A DNA stretch of 64,000 nt from Phocaeicola plebeius DSM 17135 (GTDB taxonomy: Bacteria; Bacteroidota; Bacteroidia; Bacteroidales; Bacteroidaceae): the NCBI RefSeq assembly GCF_000187895.1, contig NZ_DS990119.1, forward strand, positions 372,001-436,000. The letters run 5' to 3'. The translations under genes were made by a program, and so were the position numbers. A model generated the notes under the pieces. It ran no database searches. It was not told the DNA's origin and was given only the letters and a program-made list of their open reading frames with translations. Positions within the stretch are counted from its first letter, which is position 1; the number at the start of each line of letters is the position of its first letter. Of the stretch, positions 38,631-46,723 are shown piece by piece.

Positions 38631-39440
38631 TCAATGGTTCTCACCGCATCGTAACTCCCAGAAAGCTACAGCCGAAGCGGCTGCCACATTGAGCGAATCC
38701 ACTCCGTGTGCCATAGGAATGCGCACCACATAGTCCGCTCCCTCGATGGCTGCTTCCGGCAGTCCGTCACCTTCGGTACCCATCACCAGGGCCAGCCGCG
38801 GTTCCTCCTTCAGCGGCGGATAATCCAGTGGCACGGAACGGTCGGTCAGTGCCATGGCTGCCGTGCGGAACCCCAGTTCCTTCAACTGCTCCAGCGGACG
38901 GTCTACCCACGTCCAGGGCACCAGGAACACCGAACCCATCGACACCCGCACTGCCCGACGGTTCAGCGGGTCGCACGAATCCGTGGTAAGCAATACGGCA
39001 TCGATACCCAGTGCGGCTGCCGAACGGAAGATGGCCCCGATGTTGGTGGTATCCACCACCCCATGAATGACCACTACCCTGCGTGCCCCACGGCATACTT
39101 CCTCTACCGGACGCGGAGCCGGACGCCGCATGGCACACAGCACACCCCGTGTCAGCGTATAGCCGGTGAGCCGGGCCAGCAGTTCCCGGTCGCCCGTATA
39201 GACCGGCAGATGCGCCATGCGCTGCACAATGTCCGCCGCATCACCCGTAAGATGCTTCCGCTCACAGAGCAAGGACACAGGTTCATAGCCGGCCTCCAGC
39301 GCCACCCGAATCACTTTCGGGCTTTCGGCGATAAAGATGCCCCGCTGCGGGTCAATGCGGTTGCGCAACTGGGCTTCGGTCAGGGTGCTGAACACTTCCA
39401 CTCCGGGGTGCTCTAGCGAGGTGATTTCGATAACGGGCAT
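38631..39440 (-). CDS. SpoU/TrmH-family RNA 2'-O-methyltransferase
   Basis: Methylates a ribose in rRNA or tRNA. The C-terminal domain carries the SPOUT knot motifs: HGVVDTTNIGAIFRSA, ALVMGTEGDGLPEAAIEGADY and VRIPMAHGVDSLNVAAASAV. The N-terminal ~100 residues are the substrate-binding domain. The ATG at 39440 is used because a -7 element lies at 39465-39472, which makes the earlier in-frame start at 39494 unlikely; the protein is then 269 aa. It is a single-gene unit convergent with the sulfatase gene. Confidence 0.93.
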   Translation of the reverse strand: MPVIEITSLEHPGVEVFSTLTEAQLRNRIDPQRGIFIAESPKVIRVALEAGYEPVSLLCERKHLTGDAADIVQRMAHLPVYTGDRELLARLTGYTLTRGVLCAMRRPAPRPVEEVCRGARRVVVIHGVVDTTNIGAIFRSAAALGIDAVLLTTDSCDPLNRRAVRVSMGSVFLVPWTWVDRPLEQLKELGFRTAAMALTDRSVPLDYPPLKEEPRLALVMGTEGDGLPEAAIEGADYVVRIPMAHGVDSLNVAAASAVAFWELRCGENH

Positions 39441-39464
39441 AACGTAAACTTTTTGAATGAACCG

Positions 39465-39472
39465 CAAAGTTA
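39465..39472 (-). promoter_or_regulatory. Predicted -7 element for the RNA methyltransferase gene
   Basis: TAACTTTG on the minus strand, 24 nt before ATG 39440. Confidence 0.5.
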
Positions 39473-39526
39473 CGACATCTGCCGCACATTCCAAGAATCA
39501 CCCCACGGGAAAATCAGGTATCCCAT

Positions 39527-40141
39527 TCACTCGGCTGCCGTATCGAGCAACGGAGCTTCCTCTTCCTCCGGTCCGCGAGGTCCCGGCCCCGGTCTCTCGC
39601 CTTCTGGCATCGGAGGCAACACCTGCGGCTGCGGTTTCACGGTCTGCCAGGTGGCATACTGTTCCTCGGTAAGAATCTTGCGGATTTTCTTCTCCCGCTT
39701 TTCCTGCTCCTTCTGCATTTTCTCGGCATGCTCCTTCATCAGTTCTTCCGGATTCATACCCTCCGGAGCTCCTCCCATTCCGGGGAATCCTCCACCCTGC
39801 GGCGGCATTCCACCTCCCATCGGAGGGCGTCCTCCACCCATCGGGGGTCTTCCTCCCATGGGAGGCTGTCCGTTCATTCCTCCCGGATGACGCTGCATCA
39901 TGTTTTCCACTTTTTCCTTTTCTTCCTTCAGGAACAACTTGTAAATCTTCTTGTACTGCTTCTCCGTCAGGTTCAGTGCCTTATCCATCTCGTCGGTCCG
40001 TCGCTGGGCCGCCTTCTCCGGATTGGGCACTTCTTTCTTCTGCACTTTCTCCTGCGGGTCATCGTAGCGGATATTCGCACTTGCACTCAAAGGTGCACAC
40101 ATCAAGGCCATTCCGCAGGCCATCCACACAATTTTCTTCAT
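39527..40141 (-). CDS. Exported Pro/Gly/Met-rich protein (DUF4890-like)
   Basis: A cleavable signal peptide (about 1-22) is followed by a helical segment ALNLTEKQYKKIYKLFLKEEKEK and then low-complexity repeats of PPMGG(G/R) around residues 92-120, then a second helix MKEHAEKMQKEQEKREKKIRKILTEEQYATW. The two helices with an LTEKQ / LTEEQ pattern recall Spy/CpxP-type periplasmic chaperones and the Bacteroides DUF4890 family. Many Met residues in the linker might bind a metal, but that is speculation. It lies 32 bp from the RNA methyltransferase promoter on the same strand. Confidence 0.82.
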   Translation of the reverse strand: MKKIVWMACGMALMCAPLSASANIRYDDPQEKVQKKEVPNPEKAAQRRTDEMDKALNLTEKQYKKIYKLFLKEEKEKVENMMQRHPGGMNGQPPMGGRPPMGGGRPPMGGGMPPQGGGFPGMGGAPEGMNPEELMKEHAEKMQKEQEKREKKIRKILTEEQYATWQTVKPQPQVLPPMPEGERPGPGPRGPEEEEAPLLDTAAE

Positions 40142-40258
40142 CTTACTTACAATTTTAAATGAAAACTAATCGGAAACAAATGTAGAAGTCGCCTGCAATT
40201 TTTAAAAATAGAATCCACCAAATGCGGTTTTCTATCTACCAATTGGAAAGAAATCTCG

Positions 40259-40266
40259 TATCTTTG
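40259..40266 (+). promoter_or_regulatory. Predicted -7 element for the DUF1847 gene
   Basis: TATCTTTG, 30 nt before the ATG at 40297. Confidence 0.55.
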
Positions 40267-40296
40267 CCCTCAGTTTAACCAATTACACACGCCTTT

Positions 40297-40935
40297 ATGG
40301 AAAAAGAAACAATACCTACCTGTGTGGACTGCGGCACACAGAACTGCAAATACAAAGACCGCACCTACCCTGATTTCTGTCCTACAGATAACCTGAAAGA
40401 GGAAGACCGCCAATGGGCACTGGAGCGTTACGACGAGGGACGCAACCGCGAGATTATGATTGCCAGTGCGGAAGTGGAATACGAAGGCTACTGCCAGTGG
40501 ACCCGCGTGCAGGAAATCATGGAGTTTGCCCGGAAAATAGGTGCACACCGCATCGGCATTGCCAACTGCATCGGCCTCATCCGCGAAGCCCGTATCTTTG
40601 CCCGCATCCTCCGTGCCAACGGCTTCGAAGCTTACTCGGTCATCTGCAAGGTAGCCGGTCAGCCTAAAACGTCGATGGGCATCCCCGCACAATGTGAAAG
40701 TATCGGTGCCGCCATGTGCAACCCGATTCTGCAAGCCCGTCTGCTGAACGAAGCACATACCGACCTGAACGTGGTAATCGGTCTCTGCGTGGGACACGAC
40801 AGCCTGTTCTACAAATACTCGGATGCTTACGTCACTACCCTCGTAACCAAGGACCGTGTGACAGGCAATAACCCGACGGCAGCGCTGTATACGGCAGATT
40901 CTTATTACCGGAAGAAGTTTTTTGGAGGGAAATAA
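40297..40935 (+). CDS. DUF1847 metal-binding protein, 212 aa
   Basis: Has the Cys-rich N-terminus CVDCGTQNCKYKD...FCP and a core MEFARKIGAHRIGIANCIGLIREA, both characteristic of DUF1847. Further Cys (YSVICKV, AQCESIG, AMCNP, GLCVGHD) could bind metal. A cytoplasmic protein of unknown reaction. It is convergent with the AAA/PD-(D/E)XK gene, with a 22-bp gap. Confidence 0.9.
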   Translation: MEKETIPTCVDCGTQNCKYKDRTYPDFCPTDNLKEEDRQWALERYDEGRNREIMIASAEVEYEGYCQWTRVQEIMEFARKIGAHRIGIANCIGLIREARIFARILRANGFEAYSVICKVAGQPKTSMGIPAQCESIGAAMCNPILQARLLNEAHTDLNVVIGLCVGHDSLFYKYSDAYVTTLVTKDRVTGNNPTAALYTADSYYRKKFFGGK

Positions 40936-40957
40936 AATTTAATGATATTCTGCTTTA

Positions 40958-42505
40958 TCACGCTACAATCCACCGCTCAATGCTTCGTGTCTCGTCACTG
41001 AAGTTTACTCCCACCTTTATCACCTTCCGCCCATCGGAAGCAAAGGCTGAGGCATACCCTTTCTCATCTATCTGCTGCATGGCTTCTTCGGCGGTACCGT
41101 TCAACTTGAACTCCATCACGTAGATGTAGTCGGACGTCTTCAGCACCAGGTCTACCCGGCCACGCGATGTGCGGTATTCCACCTCGGTGTGGAAACCCAT
41201 CAACTTGAACACGATGTAAAGAATGTTCTGGTAATGCACCTCACGGTCACGGGCCAATTCGTAGGGAGTATCATCGAAGAAGGTCTGCAAACGACTCAGG
41301 AAACCATCCACATCACCCTTGCGTACCTCACCCACAAAGCACTGGATTTCATAAGGGGACTTGCTCACGCTCACCGACGCATAGTGAGGAAGCAGGAAAC
41401 GGAGAAAACCCTGCTCCACCTCCCGGTTCGGGAAACCGAGGGTATAGTTCTCAAACTCCGCGTTATAGTCCTTGATGGTCAGATAACCGCTTTGATAGAT
41501 GACCGGTACCGGATCGGTAGAAGCCGCATCGATAGAATCCAGCACCGGACCGCTGGTCACGATATGCTCAATCTCTTCCACCGGATAATGGTGAAGCTTC
41601 ATCAGCTCTACCAGGTAAGTCGGGGTACCCGTTTCAAACCAATAGCTGCCTATCTGCATATTGGCAAAAGTACTCAGCAGGCTGAAAGGATTGTACATGC
41701 CGACTGAATTATAACAGAAATGATAACCGTCATAGTTTTCCTTCAGCAATCCACAAGCTTTGGTATAATCTATGCTCAGTTTATCGGCAAGCGAATGAAT
41801 GTCCTCGTCAAAGTACTGGTGAAGCTCCGCATCACTGATACCACAAATTTCTGAATATTGATTCACCATGGATATATCACGCAGGTTATTCAAATCACTG
41901 AATACGCTCACCTTGCTGAACTTCGTCACGCCCGTCAGCATAGCAAAATGAATAGAACCGTCGCACGACTTGAGGGCACCGTAAAAAGCTTTGAGTGTGT
42001 TACGGAATTTTGTCTGCAATTCCGGATTTGTAATGGCCTGAAGCATGGGCTTGTCGTACTCATCAATCAGAATCACCACCTTTTGCCCCATTTTCTTCGC
42101 AGCCCGACGAATAACTCCTTCGAAACGGGTCGCCACAGAATACTCATCCGGGTTATGACCATACTCTGCTTCCCACTGCTTCAGCGTCAGTTCCAGCTTA
42201 TTTTCCAGATTTGCTTCCGTATCATACTTTTCCGTATTCAAATCCATGTGAAGCACCGGATGCACCGTCCAGTCCTTTTCCAGACTTTCCATAGCAAGCC
42301 CCTTGAACAACTCACGCTTTCCCATAAAATAAGCTTCCAATGTAGAAATCATCAGGCTCTTACCGAACCGTCGGGGACGGCTCAGGAAATAATACTTCCC
42401 TGTCTGTACCAGGTTATATAAAAGCGAAGTTTTGTCTACATAAATATATCCCCTGCTGCGGAGATCTTCGAAATTCTGTATGCCTACCGGATAAAGTCTG
42501 TTCAT
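40958..42505 (-). CDS. AAA-ATPase-like / PD-(D/E)XK nuclease protein, copy 1
   Basis: A 515-aa protein of the AAA-ATPase-like plus PD-(D/E)XK (DUF1703-type) family that is multicopy in Bacteroides. The N-terminal half has a P-loop variant SRPRRFGKSL after YVDKTSLLYNL, and the Walker B VVILIDEYDKPM. The C-terminal nuclease core reads GRVDLVL...YVMEFKLNG (Asp, then Glu-x-Lys). The biological role is unknown; a nucleic-acid or mobile-element function is often suggested. It is closely related to the intact copy at 53203-54759, and a small relic lies at 57416-57541. Confidence 0.9.
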   Translation of the reverse strand: MNRLYPVGIQNFEDLRSRGYIYVDKTSLLYNLVQTGKYYFLSRPRRFGKSLMISTLEAYFMGKRELFKGLAMESLEKDWTVHPVLHMDLNTEKYDTEANLENKLELTLKQWEAEYGHNPDEYSVATRFEGVIRRAAKKMGQKVVILIDEYDKPMLQAITNPELQTKFRNTLKAFYGALKSCDGSIHFAMLTGVTKFSKVSVFSDLNNLRDISMVNQYSEICGISDAELHQYFDEDIHSLADKLSIDYTKACGLLKENYDGYHFCYNSVGMYNPFSLLSTFANMQIGSYWFETGTPTYLVELMKLHHYPVEEIEHIVTSGPVLDSIDAASTDPVPVIYQSGYLTIKDYNAEFENYTLGFPNREVEQGFLRFLLPHYASVSVSKSPYEIQCFVGEVRKGDVDGFLSRLQTFFDDTPYELARDREVHYQNILYIVFKLMGFHTEVEYRTSRGRVDLVLKTSDYIYVMEFKLNGTAEEAMQQIDEKGYASAFASDGRKVIKVGVNFSDETRSIERWIVA

Positions 42506-42636
42506 GGCCGTGTCGTTTTAATCCTTTCGTACACACAAAGGTAAGATTTATCTCCCGCAATTCCTAATCTGGCAGGCTGAAATCAAGGCGGCAATAGATT
42601 CCGGATAAGATTTATAGTCCCAAACAAAAAATTCCT

Positions 42637-42644
42637 TACCTTTG
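42637..42644 (+). promoter_or_regulatory. Predicted -7 element for the TlpA-like gene
   Basis: TACCTTTG, 44 nt before the ATG at 42689. Confidence 0.5.
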
Positions 42645-42688
42645 GACTAAACAACATAATATGTCATAAAACTTAAACTCTATAGTAT

Positions 42689-44152
42689 ATGAAAGCCAAA
42701 CACATCGCATTCCTTTCACTCAGTGTGCTTGCAGGAACATTTGCTTCATGCACCGGCTCACACGAAATAAAGATTACAGGCTCAGCAAAAAATTTAGACG
42801 GAGGCACAATTATCTATCAGAAATCCATCGACGGAATGTTTAATTCCCAATCTCAGGATACATTGAAACTGAATACGGACAGCACGTTCAGTCTCACACT
42901 CCCCAGCAACGGGTACGAACAGATACGCCTGTTCCTGTGGGGAAAGCGTTACTTAGGTTCCTTCATTGCCGACGGCGGAAACTATCGTCTGCAAATTGAT
43001 GCCGTAGCCACGCATCCCATCTCCATTCTGGAAGGCAAGAATGAAAAGAACATGGAGGTATCAAGGCTAATGGATGAACTGGGACAGGACGTGTTTGATG
43101 TACTTTCAAGAAAAGGCGACAAGTGGGGTATTACCCAGGACACCATAGCCACGTCAGTCAGCAAAAAGTTGCAGGATGCGGTATTAGCCTTAGATGAAAA
43201 GATGAAAGGTGTAGATAAAGATTTATATGAAAAAGCCTGCCAGAATACACGCATACAGACAATGTGGGCCTTCCAGAACCAGCTTTTCGGCATTGCCTAC
43301 CGCTATTCCGAAGCCACCAAGCAAAGCTGGCTCAAGGAATGGGAGAAGATGATGGAATTCTGTCGGGTAAATCACCCGGCCAGCACTTTCTCGCCCGCTT
43401 TCCATGAAGTAGTCTATAACAATGCCGGTATTACCTACTACACTAAAGAAGAACCGGTAAACGAAGACTTGAAGAAAAATCCCAATAAGTTGATTTTCCA
43501 TTACATCGAAAAGAACCTTACGGGGCAGGCGCAGGAATCGGCCATGGCACTGCTTTTCCTGAGGGATACAAACGAGGAAAAATACGACCCAGAAATACTT
43601 CCGCTGGAAGAACGATTCAAGCAACTGTATCCACAAAGCAAATGGCAACCGCTGATAGATGAGGCCATTGCCAAGAACAAGGCTTTCAATCAAGCTAAAA
43701 CACCCGACTACATCCACTTTCCTGATGTAGACAACGCCAAGACATTCAAAGACATTACCGACTTATATAAAGGAAAGGTTATCTTCATGGATATATGGGC
43801 AACCTGGTGCGGTCCTTGTCGTGCCTCTTTCGCCTATGTAAAACCCTTACAGGAGTATGCCAAAGCGAACGACATCGTACTGCTGTATCTCTCCATCGAC
43901 CGCCCGGAAGAAGATGCCAAATGGCGCAAGATGGCAGCACATTATGACCTGATGGGCGAGCATGTACGCGTGCAGGAAGCGTTTAAGGATGAAATATACA
44001 CAACCTTCGGCAACGCACAAAAAGCACTTTCCATTCCTCATTGCGTGATTATCGGAAAGGATGGAGAAATCAAGTTCAAATCGGCTGCTTCTCCAGAAGA
44101 TATGGAAAAACTAAAATCTCAATTGAAAGAGGCAGCGCAGGCAGAAGCATAA
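42689..44152 (+). CDS. TlpA-like thioredoxin-domain lipoprotein, 487 aa
   Basis: The signal peptide ends in a lipobox (TFASC, Cys21). An N-terminal DUF4369-like beta domain (about 25-130) and a helical middle part are followed by a thioredoxin-like domain with the redox motif W373-C374-G-P-C377 (DIWATWCGPCRASF) and a cis-Pro region SIPHCVI. It should act as a thiol-disulfide oxidoreductase or sensor at the cell envelope. A strong hairpin follows at 44188-44223. No cytochrome-maturation genes are near. Confidence 0.92.
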   Translation: MKAKHIAFLSLSVLAGTFASCTGSHEIKITGSAKNLDGGTIIYQKSIDGMFNSQSQDTLKLNTDSTFSLTLPSNGYEQIRLFLWGKRYLGSFIADGGNYRLQIDAVATHPISILEGKNEKNMEVSRLMDELGQDVFDVLSRKGDKWGITQDTIATSVSKKLQDAVLALDEKMKGVDKDLYEKACQNTRIQTMWAFQNQLFGIAYRYSEATKQSWLKEWEKMMEFCRVNHPASTFSPAFHEVVYNNAGITYYTKEEPVNEDLKKNPNKLIFHYIEKNLTGQAQESAMALLFLRDTNEEKYDPEILPLEERFKQLYPQSKWQPLIDEAIAKNKAFNQAKTPDYIHFPDVDNAKTFKDITDLYKGKVIFMDIWATWCGPCRASFAYVKPLQEYAKANDIVLLYLSIDRPEEDAKWRKMAAHYDLMGEHVRVQEAFKDEIYTTFGNAQKALSIPHCVIIGKDGEIKFKSAASPEDMEKLKSQLKEAAQAEA

Positions 44153-44187
44153 CCCCTATTGCTACTGAAACTCCTAATACACAGAAA

Positions 44188-44223
44188 AGCCGCCACGTAT
44201 CCCTTCCAAGATGCGTGGCGGCT
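44188..44223. terminator. Bidirectional terminator hairpin
   Basis: A 10-bp perfect stem AGCCGCCACG (44188-44197) / CGTGGCGGCT (44214-44223), between the convergent TlpA-like and flavin-reductase genes, followed by ATGTTTT. Confidence 0.7.
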
Positions 44224-44228
44224 ATGTT

Positions 44229-44789
44229 TTACTTCAATGCTTTCCCGTCGGAAAAGGCATTACCCGCCTTCTCTCCTATCACCAGATAGTGATGATGAAT
44301 CGGGTCATACGTAATCGGTTTCAGACGGGCAGGGTCAATCTGTCCGTTTTCATCCAGAATATTTTCCGCTGCTGACACGTTGACAATACGGCCTACCAGA
44401 TGATTGCTCTCCTGATCGTATGAAACCAGCTCACATTCCAGTGTCATAGGCAGTTCCTCAATGACCGGCGCATTCACAAACTCCGATTTTACGGCATGGA
44501 AACCGGCTTTGGCAAATTTGTCCGGCTCCTTCTTTCCTGAGACAAGGCCCACATAATCGCAGGCTACCACATGGTCGGCTGTAGCCATGCTCACGGTAAA
44601 GGCCTTCGTGCCCAGAATATTCTGGGTCGTCTTGTGTCCTTCGGCCAGGCAGATGCCCACCATGTCATCCGTATAGATTCCTCCCCACGCCGCATTCATG
44701 GCGTTGGGGTTTCCATTCTCGTCGTACGCTGCCACAATAAATACGGGCATCGGGTACAACCATGTTTTTACTCCAAAATTCTTTCGCAT
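44229..44789 (-). CDS. Flavin reductase-like domain protein, 186 aa
   Basis: Binds FMN and is a likely flavin or diflavin reductase of the split-barrel fold. Family stretches are YPMPVFIVAAYDENGNPNAMNAAWGG, HKTTQNILGTKAFTVSMAT and a terminal HHHYLVIGEKAG. Cytoplasmic, no signal peptide. A zinc alcohol dehydrogenase gene lies 30 bp upstream on the same strand, so the two may be cotranscribed. The electron partner is not visible. Confidence 0.91.
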   Translation of the reverse strand: MRKNFGVKTWLYPMPVFIVAAYDENGNPNAMNAAWGGIYTDDMVGICLAEGHKTTQNILGTKAFTVSMATADHVVACDYVGLVSGKKEPDKFAKAGFHAVKSEFVNAPVIEELPMTLECELVSYDQESNHLVGRIVNVSAAENILDENGQIDPARLKPITYDPIHHHYLVIGEKAGNAFSDGKALK

Positions 44790-44819
44790 AGTCTGTATAT
44801 TTTTAGTTGCAGTATCGAA

Positions 44820-45866
44820 TCATTTGTCATTTCGAGGACTCACCGCCACCTTAATCACCCCATCCAGACGATTCTCGAAGATGCGGTAGGCTTCTTCTAT
44901 TTCATTAAGCGGGAAGCGGTGTGTAATGAGCGGCGTAGTGTCAAGCTTTCCCTCCGCTATCAACCGGAGGATTTCGGCACAGTCACAACCATCTACTCCG
45001 CCTGTCTTGAAAGTGAGGTTCTTACCGTACATGTCGGGCAAAGGAAGCACCTGCGGACGGTCGTACAAAGCCACGACGGTCACAATGGCATTCGGACGAG
45101 CGCACTCCCAAGCCAGCCGGAAGGTATCATCAGCTCCGGCCACTTCAATGACTACGTCGGCTCCTCCATGCGCACTGTGGGCTTTCACAAACTCCTGACA
45201 CTGTTCCGGTGTAGTGACCAGAACTTCGGGATAATGGGTCTGTACAAAACGGATACGTTCTTCCGATTTCTCACATACAATGAGACGGCGCGGATGTTTC
45301 AGCCGGGCACAGAGCAACGTACAGATTCCCGTAGGTCCGGCTCCAATCAGCAGCACCGTATCTTCGGGTGTGATTTCCGAGATACGGGCAGCCCAGAAAC
45401 CAGTGGCCAGAATGTCACCCACGAAAAGTGCCTGCTCATCCGTCACTCCATCGGGAATGCGGTTCAATCCCTGATCGGCATGCGGCACCCGCACGTATTC
45501 CGCCTGTCCGCCGTCGATACGGCAACCCAATGCCCATCCTCCGTCGGGGTCCTCACAATTGTTTACATATCCGTGCTGGCAGAAGAAACATTCTCCGCAG
45601 AAGGTCTCCACGTTGACCGTTACCCGGTCACCCGGCTTCACGGTAGTGACTTCTGAACCGACCTTTTCCACGATGCCCACCATCTCATGCCCCACCGTAA
45701 TACCCGGTACAGCACGCGGCACACTGCCGTGCTTGATGTGCAAATCACTGGTGCAGATACTTCCCAACGTGACGCGCACCAGGGCGTCCTTCGGGTCTTT
45801 CAGTTCGGGCACAGGCTTCTCTATCAGTGAGAAACGACCATGCTCCATATACGTATAAGCTAACAT
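44820..45866 (-). CDS. Zinc-dependent alcohol dehydrogenase, 348 aa
   Basis: Medium-chain dehydrogenase. It has catalytic Zn ligands in CTSDLHI (Cys) and GHEMVGIVEKVG (His-Glu), and the structural Zn cluster CGECFFCQHGYVNNC. The NAD(P)-binding Gly motif LLIGAGPTGICTL follows. The order of motifs is complete. It precedes the flavin reductase gene by 30 nt and follows the DUF1810 gene by 11 nt, so the three may form one operon. Substrate is not known; the general class oxidises primary or secondary alcohols. Confidence 0.93.
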   Translation of the reverse strand: MLAYTYMEHGRFSLIEKPVPELKDPKDALVRVTLGSICTSDLHIKHGSVPRAVPGITVGHEMVGIVEKVGSEVTTVKPGDRVTVNVETFCGECFFCQHGYVNNCEDPDGGWALGCRIDGGQAEYVRVPHADQGLNRIPDGVTDEQALFVGDILATGFWAARISEITPEDTVLLIGAGPTGICTLLCARLKHPRRLIVCEKSEERIRFVQTHYPEVLVTTPEQCQEFVKAHSAHGGADVVIEVAGADDTFRLAWECARPNAIVTVVALYDRPQVLPLPDMYGKNLTFKTGGVDGCDCAEILRLIAEGKLDTTPLITHRFPLNEIEEAYRIFENRLDGVIKVAVSPRNDK

Positions 45867-45877
45867 ACTCTTAAATT

Positions 45878-46270
45878 TTAATGAAAATACGCCTTCAACA
45901 CTTCTCCGAACACCTCTCCCGGTGCTATCTTATCAAACAATTTCATCGAGGTATGCAGTTTCAGCACGTCCACCTCCGACCCCATCAGTTCCCGTACCGT
46001 GCGATGGCCACGATGACCTAACAAGGCATGGGAGATTTCCCGCAGGCGGGCACCCAATACAGGATGTGCCAGATAAGCCCGGGCCTCTTCTTCCCCGTCC
46101 AGTCCATAAAACTCCGAGTTATAACTATAGCCTAACCCCTTCTGCTGAGGGAAGATATACCAAATCCAATGGCTGCGCTTACCTCCATTCCTGATTTCCT
46201 TCAATGCCACAGGATACACGCCTTCCTGCGCATCCAGAAACCGTTGCAGATTAAAATTCGTGTGCGACAT
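45878..46270 (-). CDS. DUF1810 protein, 130 aa
   Basis: Short cytoplasmic family protein with the typical NLQRFLDAQEGVYPVALKEIRNGGKRSHWIWYIFPQQKGLG opening region and the terminal DVLKLHTSMKLFDKIAP segment. The function is unknown (related to an ADP-ribosylation-linked fold in some reports, not verified here). The ATG at 46270 is chosen because a -7 element at 46295-46302 overlaps the in-frame start at 46297. First gene of a possible three-gene operon with the alcohol dehydrogenase and flavin reductase. Confidence 0.88.
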   Translation of the reverse strand: MSHTNFNLQRFLDAQEGVYPVALKEIRNGGKRSHWIWYIFPQQKGLGYSYNSEFYGLDGEEEARAYLAHPVLGARLREISHALLGHRGHRTVRELMGSEVDVLKLHTSMKLFDKIAPGEVFGEVLKAYFH

Positions 46271-46294
46271 ATTCCTTCGTTTTTTATCTTTACT

Positions 46295-46302
46295 CAAATG
46301 TA
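46295..46302 (-). promoter_or_regulatory. Predicted -7 element for the DUF1810 gene
   Basis: TACATTTG on the minus strand, 24 nt before ATG 46270. Confidence 0.5.
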
Positions 46303-46401
46303 AGGATAATCCCTTAATGAGCCAACGGTCGCGAGGAGAATTATTTTTGTCACAAGTATGATTTTCCTCCCTAATTCTTCGTTTATTAAAGAGTTATGCT
46401 T

Positions 46402-46409
46402 ATATTTGT
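46402..46409 (+). promoter_or_regulatory. Predicted -7 element for the structured leader
   Basis: TATATTTG, a good match to TAnnTTTG, about 315 nt upstream of the AAA ATPase ATG; it places an unusually long 5' leader before that gene. Confidence 0.5.
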
Positions 46410-46414
46410 TCCGA

Positions 46415-46723
46415 AAATCCGCACAAGGCGGTTTTCATCGCACATTGATTTCTAGATACAACAAATGATCGTTAAAGATGTCACACAAAGTTTTCGTTAC
46501 GTTCCGCTGAGGTCCTGACCGGATTTTTCTCAGCATAGGAATCGAATGAATTATTGCTTCCGACAAGGAGGCCGGGATTGTTGTGCTCTTTGACGTACTA
46601 GCCGCACACCTCTCTTTCGATGGGGAAACGAGAGGGAATCTACGCTGCTACGGACCTTTAGTGTCCGTAAGCTTCTATCTTTATCTATTTCTATTTTCTC
46701 ATTTTAAAATTCGTTTGTTGTAT
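46415..46723 (+). ncRNA. Candidate structured 5' leader or small RNA
   Basis: Stretch without a plausible start before 46724, but rich in pairing. Examples are CCGC/GCGG early on (about 46419-46434), CTGAG / CTCAG around an inner GGTC/GACC hairpin (about 46508-46535), GTCA + CACAA pairing with TTGTG + TGAC (about 46480 and 46580), CCTCTC / GAGAGG (about 46608-46636), and a perfect 7-bp hairpin TACGGAC / GTCCGTA (46649-46669), followed by a pyrimidine-rich run. It does not fit any RNA family I know. It could be a cis-regulatory leader of the ATPase or a separate sRNA ending at the last hairpin. Confidence 0.4.

Noticed and set aside
44571-45656. Plus-strand frame of 361 codons opposite the flavin reductase and alcohol dehydrogenase
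   Set aside because: It overlaps two well supported genes and has no family motif; shadow frame.
46649-46669. Hairpin as a simple terminator of an upstream gene
   Set aside because: No gene on the plus strand lies upstream; it belongs to the leader of the ATPase or to a small RNA.
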